Of a DNA stretch of 64,000 nt, positions 48,531 through 60,114 are shown one piece after another. The position numbers and the translations under genes were made by a program. The stretch comes from Chalciporus piperatus. Lineage: Eukaryota; Basidiomycota; Agaricomycetes; Boletales; Boletaceae. Under the pieces are notes generated by a model, which saw nothing but the letters and a program-made list of their open reading frames with translations, did not search any database and was not told where the DNA came from. Each line of letters opens with the position of its first letter. The stretch's first letter is position 1. The DNA lies in assembly GCA_038093975.1 (NCBI GenBank), contig JBBPTG010000008.1, forward strand, positions 186,001-250,000, given 5' to 3'.

Positions 48531-49515
48531 TGGCTTTGCATCCCAAAAGTGACGAGCAGGATGTGTGACTGTCCCAAGCCGCCGAGATACCGGGAGACGT
48601 TCGCGACGTCTTCATGAAATTTTTGTGCGGTCCTTTGAAATTTCAGATCAGCGCCCCCTTGATTAAACATATCGGTACAACTGATTCGATCAGCTCCCTA
48701 CTCCTTGCACTCGCACATATTTAGCCTGGTCTCCGCGAATTTGATGTACGAGCGTGCCGAAGGAGGGGCATTATTTGCCAATTGTCGATCTTCTACAATA
48801 CTGTATATCGTCGTCCGCGATTTGAACCCAGGGAACCCATTAGTCGCACGCGCCCTCACGCGCAATTTCGAAATTCTGGACGGTCTGGTGATGACAAACG
48901 TGAAACATTCGTGATCGACGTCGAGATGCAGCTGTCGCCATTACAGTGCATGTGCTTTGATGGGCCACTTCCGAATATGTCTAGTGGGATCCTGCTTAAC
49001 GGTATCGTTCTATAGCTTAATTTTTTGGACAGAAATTTTACCTTTGTCAGTCGCGTAGAGCGAAACTATCCTGGGCCAGTTTTATCCTGTTTTATCTGAC
49101 TGAGCCTGTCGCCTCCTGTCGCCTGCCCAAACATGCTGGTGGCTTGACCCTGGGGCAGGCACGCGCATCGTTATCGGATCTGAGAACCCACCTGAAATCC
49201 CTGACCCATATCTTTAATGCTGGATTGACAATAGTAGTACGCCCGTATCCCGAACTGGAAAAAAATGGATCCGGGAGTGTACGTGTTCTATCGCCATTGC
49301 AGCACCGTTTGGCGATGAGCAGCCGCTCAAGTATGCAAATATCATCAATATTCACTTGAAACGTTCAAGTTCGCCTACGTACTTTGGGGATTTCTGCCAT
49401 TGTTCTCCGTAGGGTACTGCTTAGTCAGCAAAACCGGCTGACTCGAACTTTGAACAAATCTGTCAGACCTTTACAGCAACACAAGTCTGATCGCGACTTG
49501 GTTCGGAGGGTAAAA
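48531..49515. promoter_or_regulatory. Divergent 1-kb intergenic region, Zn2Cys6 gene / ILV3
   Basis: No convincing gene. On the minus strand near 48807-48845 there is a GGGTTCAAATC T-loop-like sequence, but a full tRNA cloverleaf could not be built. No transposon ends or repeats were recognised. Confidence 0.45.
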
Positions 49516-51789
49516 ATGCTTCAGTCAGTCGCGTCAAAGCATGTCCATAGGCGCATTCCGAGACTCGCAAGGACATACTCGTCCTCGAGTCCAAAATGTG
49601 AGGAGAAACCCATCATGAACCGCTACAGCAGGATCGTCACTCAGCCAAAGGACCAGGCTGCCAGTCAAGTGCGTTTTCCCCAATTTTTAACGAATTATAG
49701 ACTGAACGTACATGTAGGCAATGCTGTACGCGACGGAAGGGGTGGATAGTGAAGCCGACTTCCAAAAGGCTATGGTCGGTGTTGGTAGCGTTTGGTAATT
49801 TGCTGTTCACCGCATCGTTTCGCTCAAGTCCCTAACTACTTCTGCAGGTATGAGGGTAACCCGTGAGCATCGCTGCTTCGCGACTCAAAAGGTATATGGA
49901 ACTCATACGCGCGTCAAATAGATGTAACAGGCATTTGCTGGGCCTCGGTCAACTCATCAAAGCATCCATTTCCGAGCAGGACATGATTGGATACCAGTTT
50001 GGTACCGTGGGTGTCAGTGACGGTATCAGCAACGGAACCGCCGCCATGAACTACTCGCTGCAATCAAGGGACCTTATCGCAGACCAGGTCGAAACAGCTG
50101 CAGGCGGCCATTGGCTTGACGGCATGGTCGTTGTCCCAGGGTGTGATAAAAATATGCCTGGTGTCCTTATGGCTCGTGAGTGACCTTTTGCATTGGCTGA
50201 TTTAAATTTAAGCGTGGAACAGTTGGACGGCTCAACCGGCCTGGGTTGATGGTTTATGGAGGTACTATCCTTGCCGGCTCGTGCGAAGGCCAACCCAAAC
50301 TCGACATCATCTCCGCATTCCAATCATACGGAAAGTACCTGCAGGATGGGAAAACACCTGAGGCGGAGAAATACCGCTACAACACTGTTCGGCATGCTTG
50401 TCCTGGCCCTGGTGGTTGTGGTGGTGTGCGTATCGAGCCACTGCTTCGTACTGCAATACTGAAACCCCCAAAAGATGTACACAGCGAATACCATGGCTAG
50501 CGCTGCTGAAGCCCTCGGTATGACGCTACCGGGCTCCTCATCCTTCCCCGCCGAATCGGAGGAAAAGATCGAAGAATGCAGACATGTGGGTCCTGCAATG
50601 CGGATCCTCATCGAGAAAAATATTTTGCCGAGAGACATCATGACCAAGACCGCATTCGAAAATGCAATAGTCCGTTCTTCATTCTCCGCTCGCGCTTCGT
50701 GAATGTTGATGGCAAGATAGACTTTGGTCATGATCCTTGGAGGTTCGACTAATGCAGTCCTTCACTTGATTGCGATGGCCCACTCCGTTGGCATCACGCT
50801 CACTATTGATGACTTCGCTCGAGTTTCGGAGGCTACACCCTTCTTGGCTGACCTCAAGCCCAGTGGTAAATATGTAATGGAAGACCTCACCAAGATTGGT
50901 GGGGTGCCTAGTGAGTACTACCATTCCCGTCTTAGGCTGGATACTGATAAGCCGTCCAGAGGTCCTTCACTACCTCATGAAGAACAAATACGTTGACGGA
51001 AACACCATGACCGTCACTGGTAAGACCCTTGGTGAAAACTTGGAACGCTGGGTCCACAAGCACGGCGAGCTTTCCTTCACCCAGGATATCATTCGCCCTC
51101 TTGAGAACCCTCTCAAAGCCACTGGGCACATTCGGTAAGATTTCCCTTGCTTGGGGCCATATCAAATTCTCAAAGCTGGGATGGATAGTATCCTGCGTGG
51201 GAACCTGGCTCCCGGCGGTGCAGTTGCAAAAATCACAGGAAAGGAAGGTTTGAGTTTCACCGGCAGGGCTCGGGCCTTTGATACCGAGGAAGAATTCATC
51301 TCGGCCGTTGAATCCGGCTCCATCAAAAAGGGTGAAAAGACCGTTGTCGTCCTCCGGTATCTCGGCCCCAAGGGGGGTCCCGGCATGCGGGAGATGCTCA
51401 AACCCACCAGTTTGATCATGGGCGCTGGTCTCGGCTACGATGTGGCGTGCCTGACTGATGGCCGGTTCAGTGGGGGGTACGTACTAATGAATGCCATGAT
51501 AACATTGTTCAACTCTAATCCCCCTTCCGTGTGTAGATCGCACGGTTTCTGCATAGGACACGTCGTCCCTGAGGCGCAGGAAGGTGGTCCGATCGCTCTC
51601 GTTCAAGACGGTGACACGATCTCGGTCGATGCGGTTTCCAACAGCATTGAACTTCATATCTCTCCCGAAGAGATGGACCGCCGCAGAAAGGCCTGGAAAG
51701 CCCCACCTTTGAAGGTTTCCCAAGGCACCCTGTTTAAATACGTCAAGACGGTGACAGACGCCAGCCTTGGCTGTGTGACTGATTCGTAG
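49516..51789 (+). CDS. ILV3: Dihydroxy-acid dehydratase, mitochondrial
   Basis: Iron-sulfur enzyme of valine, leucine and isoleucine synthesis in the mitochondrial matrix. The start was chosen at [19 protein letters not shown] (ATG 49516-49518), an Arg-rich targeting sequence ending in TYSSSS; the frame stays open upstream but only with TTG. Family motifs in order: [156 protein letters not shown], and the terminus [12 protein letters not shown]. Cys residues in GNPCN, PGCDK and HACPGPGGC are the expected cluster-ligand regions. Many short introns. Tail-to-tail with RIO1 at 127 bp. Confidence 0.95.
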
Positions 51790-51916
51790 CCACGCAAGAT
51801 GTGGTAATTCGGATCCGATATACCATCTCAAAAGTATATAAACCAGAAATAGTCTCAGATGTACAGTACAAGCTCTGAAGATATATCTGGATGGCTTCAC
51901 ACGGATGTCGTACCAT

Positions 51917-53898
51917 TCAAGGACGAGGGTTTTTGATCCTGCGCTTTTTCTCCGATTTGGGCATCTTATTTTGTCGCTTTTCCCGTGCCCCTGCCTTGAC
52001 TGCCTTCTTGCGTTCCTGGTGATGTGGAGTTGGGAGCATGCGCAGCAAGAAGGTTAGCGGAGGACATACCTTCTTAGCATCGCGGTCTTCATGCCGATGG
52101 CCTCGAGGTGCTTTCCGTTCGGCCCCCTCTTCCCCTCCCTCAGCATCTTCATCGGTGTTATCAGAGGCGTCACTGTCCTGTGACCCGTCTCCGTCGAAGT
52201 GTACGTGATGTTCCTCGGCAGCCAGTTGAGACGAATTAAGCAAGCCAATCGTATCTGCGTAGATCAGCTTCTTCCCCTCACCCCCTTTGAGAACATCGAT
52301 GTCGCGCTCCGGATCATAAACTTCGTTCAATGTCCGTGGGATGTAAGACTGCAAGAAGACGCTGTCCTCGTGGGCAGCTTTGCTCTTTTCGTTTTGGGTA
52401 TCGTTGAGTTCTCCAAAACCCTGTGAGGGGTCTTCCGTGGTCTCAACCTCTTCGGTGAGCCATCGCTGGAGGACCTGGCTATCTTCCTCCTCTGTCCCAT
52501 TCCCTGCCAGCTTGTCCCTGGTGACGAATTCGAAACATCGTCTAAGACCAAGACACTTGACCCCAAACCGTCCAAAGTACTCCTCGACGTTCTTGACGTC
52601 ACTTCGGAGGAAATCGAAGGCGTGCGGATGATCATGTTCGACGCTCTGGGAGACATCGATGATATACAGATGAGTGTTGTGATAGAGTATGTTGTATTCG
52701 GATAGATCGGCGTGTACGAGCTTGCATTGGTGGTACATTCGTCGCATGTTGAGCACTAATTCCTGGTATAACGAGGGGTATTCCGACTCTGGGATTTTTG
52801 CGTCTTTTAGTCGTGGTGAGGCCCTGGGGAGGAGCTATGATTTTTTATGACGATTTTTTGGGAAGAGCACGCACCACCCCTCTTTGTCGCCAAGAAATGT
52901 CATCACAAGGACGTTCTCTCGAACCTCTATGGGCTCTGGACAGTAGATGCCAGCGGTGACTAGGCGCCTCAAATTACGCATTTCTTTCTCTGCCCATACT
53001 CGCACCATCTTGCGTGGGTTATGTCTGTTGTACCCTCTCCTGAACCTGTATTCTCCCGTGACATAGCGGTCACGATCCTTGAAAACAAGGATGGAAGTTT
53101 TATAGATTTTGAGTGCCAAGTGAGCCGAGTCTGATGTGAGCGCATGGTATACGTTTGCCTGTTTGAACGTCAGACGACAAGGGACGACACGTTTGATCGT
53201 CTAGCTATTTACCTCTTTTCCTGTACTGACGCATCCGTTGACTTCTTGGATAAGGCCACGTCCGATCATCTTGAATAGAATGACCCTCGTCCGAGGATCG
53301 AGCACCTGCTCGGAGGTCGCTCGATCCGACTTGTCTTTAGCGTTAGCATATGAGCTTGGTCCCTTTCGATTGACTCCGACGCCCATGGTATACGGCTGGT
53401 CTATCTTGGATATCCTCGAGGAAAACTTTGACAACGCCGTCAATTGGTCAGCGGCCTTGTCTTTTGCCTGTGTGTTGGAGGTAGCACGCCGTGGGTGATT
53501 CACCACGGGTAGCGCGGCTACGGTAGCGTTCTGGTTGGTAGCTGAAGCGATACCCTGTGCGTTTCCGCTACGGACAGCAACGTGTTGACGAAGGCGGTTG
53601 TACTGTTTTGTGAAATCTGACTATATCCGTTGTACATTAGGTCGGACGGACGATGGTGCACGGAACTTGCCTCGTTCTGCGATCTCCCAATCTTCGTCCT
53701 CTGCTCTAACGTCCTCGAAGTCGTCCCCGCTTAGTTCGTCCAAATCTTCGTCTCCCTCTTCTTCACTTGGCTCTGACCATTCGAGGAGTTGCTCGTCGTC
53801 GATATACTGACCGCCCTGCCTTGGATCATGTTGCGGTGTGTCCTCTGTTGCATCGTCGAACTGGCCAGGCGCGATGTTTTCGAGGCTTTCTAAAGCCA
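51917..53898 (-). CDS. RIO1: RIO1 atypical protein kinase, 40S ribosome maturation
   Basis: Atypical kinase/ATPase required for late cytoplasmic maturation of the small ribosomal subunit. The start is [18 protein letters not shown] (ATG 53896-53898), followed by an acidic N-terminus. The RIO domain includes [25 protein letters not shown] (RIO1-type nucleotide loop), [48 protein letters not shown], the catalytic loop [14 protein letters not shown], and the metal-binding [20 protein letters not shown]. The STGKEANVYHA and [12 protein letters not shown] motifs identify RIO1 rather than RIO2. The C-terminal region has a long acidic stretch and a Lys/Arg-rich end ([10 protein letters not shown]), as in yeast Rio1. 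Several short introns. Confidence 0.95.
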
Positions 53899-54361
53899 TT
53901 GTGGAGGTTGTGGTCAGAGCGTTGAATCTAATCTCTACGACTGTGATCTCACGCAACTGTATTGGGATAATTAACCCCTGTTAATCACTTGAGAGTCGGA
54001 GGAGGTGCGTACATGTAAATGGTAACCGAATCTAAGCTGATAATCAATCGGCTAGAACTTGGAAATCATTGACAAACGATAGCTGCATGCAGCAACCTGT
54101 TACTAGATTGTATTGATATAAGTAGTCCACCACGATGCGAACTGTCACCGCGTGATTCGTCGATGTGTAGTAAACTCAGTTGGACGTAAACAAGCACAAA
54201 ACCCTTGCACCGACTTCACCTACTTCGATCTCAACATGCTTGTCTCCTCAAGGCTCATCGAAGCTGCGGCAGACGCCGCCACATGTTGAGTTTGTCTACA
54301 AAAGACTACTCGAGGCTCTTTCCTTCAATCCACCACAACGCCCACCTCCGCAGTCCCAGTC
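53899..54361. promoter_or_regulatory. Divergent intergenic region, RIO1 / membrane protein gene
   Basis: 460 bp between head-to-head start codons. No element beyond AT-rich sequence was recognised. Confidence 0.4.
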
Positions 54362-55053
54362 ATGCAGACAGTTCGGAAACGAAACCCCTTCGCATTTCAG
54401 CCAGAGGACCAGAGGAATGATAGAGTCGTGCTCGACGAACAAGGTAACAACCGTGTGTAGACAACTGCCACCATCGGGTACTTACACGGCTTATCCATAG
54501 AACAAACCGAGGTCGTCGAACGAATCAAGCAGCAAAATGTCGAGTCGAACAAGCAGAATCGCATTGCTTTACAGCTGATGCTCGGACTGTCGTGCATCCT
54601 GTATGTCTCCTTCACGTCGTCATATCCAACCCCTTCTCACCTCGCTGTCGTAGACATGTCATTTACTGGTTTTCGGATCGAAGAACACCTCTTTTCGCCG
54701 TCTTTCCACCCTCTCCCTCCGCGGGACAAGCCAACGCACCTCTAGACTATAGTGGCATTCTCGCATACATTGCCATCCTCGTCCATGTCAACCTCAGCCT
54801 CATTGTACACCCTTGGAACGTCGTTATTGCTGGCAGAGTAATCCGAGCAATTGGCTTCCTTGAAACGTTTGCATGGTCAGCTGCTGGGCCCCTGCTCTCC
54901 ATATATGCAGGCAAAACGTGGCAAACTACCGTATGGTGGAGTGTTCCAGGGCTACTAACGTATGTCGTGTATGCGGTTCACGGGTGGATACGGAAAGCCG
55001 ATGGAGATGTATTGGAGTTAGAGAAGCTGCAATACAGAGCGCCTGGTGCCTAA
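54362..55053 (+). CDS. Small multi-pass membrane protein, unknown function
   Basis: Three exons beginning MQTVRKRNPFAFQPEDQRND (ATG 54362-54364), joined by GTAACA...CCATAG and GTATGT...CGTAG introns. A charged N-terminal segment with a helix (EQTEVVERIKQQNVESNKQNR) is followed by hydrophobic segments: ALQLMLGLSCILHVIYWF, YSGILAYIAILVHVNLSLIV, RAIGFLETFAWSAAGPLLSIY and VWWSVPGLLTYVVYAVHGWI. That makes three to four probable transmembrane helices. The C-terminus is short and charged (KADGDVLELEKLQYRAPGA). I know similar uncharacterised proteins only as fungal hypotheticals; no function is claimed. The downstream gene begins about 120 bp after the stop on the same strand. Confidence 0.78.
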
Positions 55054-55172
55054 GCTGTGGGTCGAATGATTTCTACAACAATGCAGGATGTATTTTACGG
55101 AATGTCATGTGTACGAAGGCAATGATTCGCACCTCATACTCAAACACTGACCAAGGCAGGCTGTGCGAGCAC

Positions 55173-56150
55173 ATGGATTCCGATGAGAGAGCGTTCAGAG
55201 CATCTATCGCTCTCGTGCTGGAGGAGATCAAAAGCATAAAGCAACTGCGTCGGTCGGCTCACGCAAAACTCCTTCAATTCGCGATCGACACCTGCTTGGT
55301 TGCTCTCGGTGTTCGGTGAGTACGGGATGTCATATATCATAACCGAACGCGACCTGTGACATCCGCGCAGCACAGGCTATCTGATAGACGTGATATGTCC
55401 ACCGGATCCTAAAGGCACCTTCACAGCTCTGTTGAGGGCACTTCGTCAAAAGGTGAGCCCCGAATTGCTGCACGTCTCATTACTTACCCCTACGGTCATA
55501 ACAGAGCTCAATATTCAGTGATGTAGCACTTTGGCATCACACCCCTTCAATGCAATCTTTCTTGGTCCACCTTCCTCTCTTCCAGAAGAGACTGGTTGCT
55601 ATGGTTGATGGTGTCGAGGAGTGCGTGTTTATCTGTCTGGACAGATCCCTATCCGCGGTAGGTATTACTATTAGTTTTCCTTGGAGCATCCCCATCATTG
55701 ATCGCGATCTAGTTCAAAGAACTCCCTGACGGACTGCGCGAGGTTCTACAAGAGATGAGATCCACCCTTGCAGAGTCTCCTGATGCACTTTCATTTCCTT
55801 TATCTGAGACCTTGACAGAGGACGTTCTCATCCCGCTTGCGGCGGTCATGATCGACTATCCAGCTGCGTACGTTCCCATGTCGCCGGGTCAGACGTCTTT
55901 CTTGCAAGGAGAACCGCTGGACGTTTACGAAGTCTCTATCGAAGAACTGTCAACGTCAGATTGTACACTCAAGCCCCAACACCATGCTCTCCTGAAGTTT
56001 TCGTGTCCCCACCTCCTCGAACACCCGGGACTGCACTCGGATGCAGTGATGGGGAAACTCAAAGCCAAGTTCGGACCCCGCATCGAGAGGATTGGGATGC
56101 ACATCCATGTTACACATCGCACAGAGACCCTTAATAGAGTAGCGTTATGA
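55173..56150 (+). CDS. Conserved-looking protein of unknown function
   Basis: Exons joined by short introns give a soluble protein of roughly 270 residues, beginning MDSDERAFRASIALVLEEIK (ATG 55173-55175; an in-frame ATG at 55122 is an alternative). Visible features are helical segments (RRSAHAKLLQFAIDTCLVALGVR), a hydrophobic core TGYLIDVICPPD, LIPLAAVMIDYPAAYVPMSPGQTSFL, LKFSCPHLLEHPG, and a C-terminus with KFGPRIERIGMHIHVTHRTETL. The overall pattern faintly recalls the UPF0739/DUF4504 family (human C1orf74), but this is a weak impression. The stop is only 22 bp from the stop of the convergent cyclophilin gene. Confidence 0.7.
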
Positions 56151-56172
56151 GATACAGCACGAGCGAAACTAA

Positions 56173-58590
56173 CTACTCTACATCCACGTTGATAATCTTG
56201 ATATCTTCAAACGGCTTATCCACCTTGTTGGTCTTGACGTTCTCAATCGCGTGAACAACCTCGAGCCCAGAAAAGACACGTCCAAATATAGTGTGTTTCT
56301 TGTCCAACCACGGTGTTGCCGTTGTCGTGACGAAGAATTGCGAACCGTTTGTGCCCGGACCTGCATTGGCCATACTGACAGTGTATGGGCTGAAAGTCGG
56401 GTCAGCGGGTTGGTCCATTCATGGAACTGGAGGCCAGCGTACCGATCATGCCTGAGATCATCAGAAAATTCGTCCTCGAATTCCCTCCCCCAAATTGACA
56501 TCCCTCCAGTCCCATCTCCCAGCGGGTCTCCCGTTTGGATCATAAATTTTGGAATGACACGATGGAAAATGACACCCTCGAAATAGCCACTTCTTGCGTG
56601 ACCAACAAAGTTCTCGACGGCTTTGGGGGCTTGGTTTGGGAACAGTCGGAGGTGAATATCTCCCATCGACGTGTGGATAACGGCAGAATTGGCGAGCGGG
56701 GATGGACCAGCTATGCCGGCCACGGTAGCAGTCGCGATGGATTGTTCTTCGCGAGTGGGTTTCTCGTTGAAGACATCTCGATCGTTGAGTTTGCTATCTC
56801 TGTGAGTATGGTGAGCAAACAACGCCGCAGAGCGTGATACCATTTGACATACTCCGGTTCGGAACGCGTGAAGAGATAGAATCTTTGGCGTTTGTAGCCC
56901 GTACAGAAGAGTGTTGGATCACGGCTGGCTTTATTGGCCAGGATAGGGTTTGCGGATGCAGCCATTGCCAACGTGGTAAAACCTTTCTTTGCAGGCGCCC
57001 CTTGGTACACGGCAAGGTTCATCCACCGGACTGCCTCGTCCTTGCCCAACAATCTGACAACTCGATTGGTCACAGTGTTCACAACTAAACGAGAACTTGA
57101 GCGCTTGTCACGGCACGGTGGACAAAAGCTTACCCTTGATTCCCAGCAAGGTCGGATAAATGACGAACGCGCCGCTTTCATCCCAGATAACATTACTCCA
57201 CATCCCCGGTATTCGTCCGTCCGGACCAGGCATCTCAAGCTCACGCTCCACTGCAAGTCGCCGCCCGAACTCCATGTCCTCGACCTTGTATACAGCCGTC
57301 CCCGCTTGCTGCATTTCTTGGATCGCAGTAAGGGATTCGTCGTATTTCCGAGTCAACTTCCCAGAAAGGAATGAGAATATGCGGACTTGGCGGTCGGGGA
57401 GAGAGAACATCACGAACGAGTTAGAATCGGGGGAGAGGGTAATGCACGTGGGTATAGACTTTGCCTACGAAATGGTATGAGAATAAACCTGTCGTAGTCA
57501 AAAACAAACACACCTTTTTGAACTCGTACAGATCGGTCGAACTCTTGTACGACCACAAGCCAGGTACATTCTTGGGTAGCTCAAAGGGTTCGGTGGGTTG
57601 CCAATACTCGACAAACCCATTCTCATCCGCGGAGATGACCGTGTCATACCGGTCGCTGTACTGAAGGGGTTCGAGAGCTTGGACCAAGATTCAATACGGG
57701 TCAAGAAAAGCTGACGTACAGTCATGAGGTGAACAGGCGAGCGGTGCAATTTATCGATCGAGACGAGAGGTTTGTCATCTCCTCTGCCATCGTATATTCT
57801 AATAACACCAGTGCTTTGCTCCGAGCTGCGCCAAAGGGGTCAGAAATCCTTGATGCAATAGAGTCACCGTATCTCACATTGCTAGCATCCCTTGTGCCTG
57901 ACCGCGTTTGTGCACCCAGCAGCATGCATGTGGCACAAAGCCAAGCTTGAGCATGTTGATCATATCTGTTCCCAGTCAGCGTCCGTGTCATTCGTCCCAA
58001 AATGATCGGAACAAACCAAAGTTCATCACATCAAACACCTTCGCTGACCCATCCTCTGATATGCTCGCAAACAACTGACCATCTGCGCTCACGGAGACGC
58101 CGACAATCGGTGATGAATGCGCGCGGAAGTGTTTCACGAACTCGATGCCAGTCTCTTGCTTCTTCCAAAGTTTCAAGTGGCCATCGATGGACGTCGTGAT
58201 TAGAAAATCCAATCTATGACAGGATTGAGCATATGTCGCGGGTTGCTTGGTGTTTCTGAGACGTACTTGGTCATGACGCAGAAGTTGAGGGCGTCCCGGT
58301 GCATGAAAGACTGATAGTACTGGTCTGCATTCGGAATATGCTCGAGGTAGAGCTTTTCATGAGGAAGTACTGATACATGGAATGGTTAGCTCAATGACGG
58401 TTTGGAACGAGAGGTGAAAGAAACACTCACCTTTGCGTTTCTTTTTCACGGCCCCATTAGCAGCAGCAGGCATTGGCATGGGCCCGACATCCTCGTCGCT
58501 TTCATCTGCAGTGCGGTCCTCAGCGACTACACGGTCCTGCTCTCGCTCTCGCTTTCCGAGCACAGACGCGTCTTGTTCAGAGTCAGACAT
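56173..58590 (-). CDS. WD40-repeat cyclophilin (PPWD1-type peptidyl-prolyl isomerase)
   Basis: The start is [17 protein letters not shown] (ATG 58588-58590). After an acidic N-terminus, WD40 repeats are seen: [59 protein letters not shown] and [24 protein letters not shown]. The C-terminal cyclophilin domain has [23 protein letters not shown], the catalytic Arg in [19 protein letters not shown], the hydrophobic pocket region [24 protein letters not shown], and the end [15 protein letters not shown] 56173-56175. WD40 followed by cyclophilin is the PPWD1 architecture; the human protein is found in spliceosomal complexes, so nuclear splicing is the likely setting. Multiple short introns. Residues for isomerase activity appear intact. 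Confidence 0.93.
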
Positions 58591-58681
58591 GGCAGTAGTT
58601 AGTAGGTCAATGACATGAACTTGATCTCAGTCGTGCTATAAATCACATGACGCCAAGCGTAGATAAAAGCTTCATTCGTGA

Positions 58682-59885
58682 CTACATAACTACACACTCT
58701 TTGTCTTTCCTCGATGATGACCGCTGGGCCTCCTCCGCCGCCAACAACAGCTTCTCTTGCTCTGTCAAAAGCTATAGTTTCGTTAATACACTTGCCATAC
58801 CGATGGAATCTCAACGTACCCCTCTCTTGGCTCGTTCCAGCATAGCCTTCCTCCTGCTCTCTCTCTCCGCCTTCGCGCGACTAGGACGTATTAACATAGC
58901 AGCAGGGTACATAGATTAAATTATGCCGAAGCAAAGATAGATGGTGGAACAAATGATAGAGGGTCCAATAGTTTGGTGAGTTGCGAATCGATGGATGGTT
59001 TACATTGCGTGCGTGATTGTGATCGTGTTGGTGTTGACGGAATTGAAGACGATGGTGACGTAGATTTGGAATTGTTAATGATGACAGGAGAAACGCTGAT
59101 GAGTTATGAGTGTTGACTGAATGAGATTGGTGGAAATATAACTCACCGATCAGTCTTTGAGAGCGGATTATTCAGAGATGCAATGTTAGATGGGAGGGAA
59201 GGGACAGAAAGTGATGTCAGAGGATTGGTGGGACGATTGGTGGCATCCGACGACCGCGCGGTCGGCGTCTTCGCGTGTACCTTGAAACCTAGTTGAGGGA
59301 ATATTGACGACGACGACGTAGGCTGTGACTTGGAGGAAGATGGAGTCGATGTCAGGCTTGAGCAGCTGTGGTCCTTTGGGAAGCGATGCTGCGGACAATA
59401 TTGCTTCCGGCAGTCCTGCAAGTCGTGTAAGAGGGTGCATACTCCAGAAGGTGAGACAAGCGTACATTACACGCGATGGGCGCATAGAGGACCTTTCCGC
59501 ACTTGCCTCTCGCACACACGGGCTGGGACCTGGACTTGCCGGATTTTCCGGTTATGACGCTACACTCTGTACTGATGTGACGTTCCATGCGGATATTGGG
59601 ATCCTCCCCTGGGGGTATAGCAACTGGGGTATTGCATAACGGACCTAGATGGTGGGTAAATTAACAGCCCGAAGGGCAGCTTTGCCACTCACAGCTGGGA
59701 GCAACACGGTTATGCTTGGTCTCGTCGTACTCTGGACAGTGATGGGCGGCTACCAGAAAGTGTTCGCCGCAGAAACTCTTGGAACAGTGCTGGCACTTGA
59801 ACGGAAGGAAGTCGACGAGCAGACATGATGACTCGGAGCATTGGTGACCGATGGGCAACAATTGGGAGTCCTGTTCGGATGACAT
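58682..59885 (-). CDS. AN1-type zinc finger protein with C-terminal CaaX box (ZFAND2-like)
   Basis: The start is MSSEQDSQLLPIGHQCSES (ATG 59883-59885). Two AN1 fingers are visible: CSESSC, LPFKCQHCSKSFCGEHF and HHC; then C-A-R-G-K-C, CNCKQQYCPQHRF and HSC-type ligands. A PLCSVPVAIPPGEDPN segment lies between them. Ser/Pro-rich sequence follows. A 266-nt intron (58881-59146) joins KTDR in phase to RAKAERESRRKAMLERAKRG, and a second intron leads to LLTEQEKLLLAAEEAQR and the terminus KDKECVVM, TAG 58682-58684. CVVM fits a CaaX prenylation box, as known for mammalian ZFAND2B, which tethers the protein to the ER/proteasome. If the long intron were retained or spliced differently, the CaaX end would be lost. 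A proteotoxic-stress role is inferred from the family. Confidence 0.8.
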
Positions 59886-60114
59886 CGTAAGAGATGATGG
59901 AGGTAAGTGGACAAGTCGAAATGGGTGAACAAGAAGTGGACGTGGTTTATAAAGCAGAGGACGCGCGTCCCCAGCTGGACGCGTCAGAGTGACACCAAAG
60001 AAAGCTCGAGGGGGATCTACAACATTCCCCGAACTTGGCCGGCTTAGTCAGTCCACTACCACTGTCTTGCGCCGATCGACTAGTACGGTCGCCACGAGAA
60101 CAAAATCAAGAGCG

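Noticed and set aside
48807..48885. tRNA-like sequence on the minus strand with GGGTTCAAATC
   Set aside because: The T-loop looks right, but the T-stem has a mismatch and no acceptor-stem partner or proper anticodon arm could be found. At best it is a decayed fragment.
58931..59145. Alternative end of the AN1 protein (RVSPVIINNSKS...ASA stop) using an acceptor at CTCATCAG
   Set aside because: It is readable, but it ends in unstructured sequence and leaves the phase-perfect charged helix and CaaX end unexplained. It was kept only as a possible isoform.
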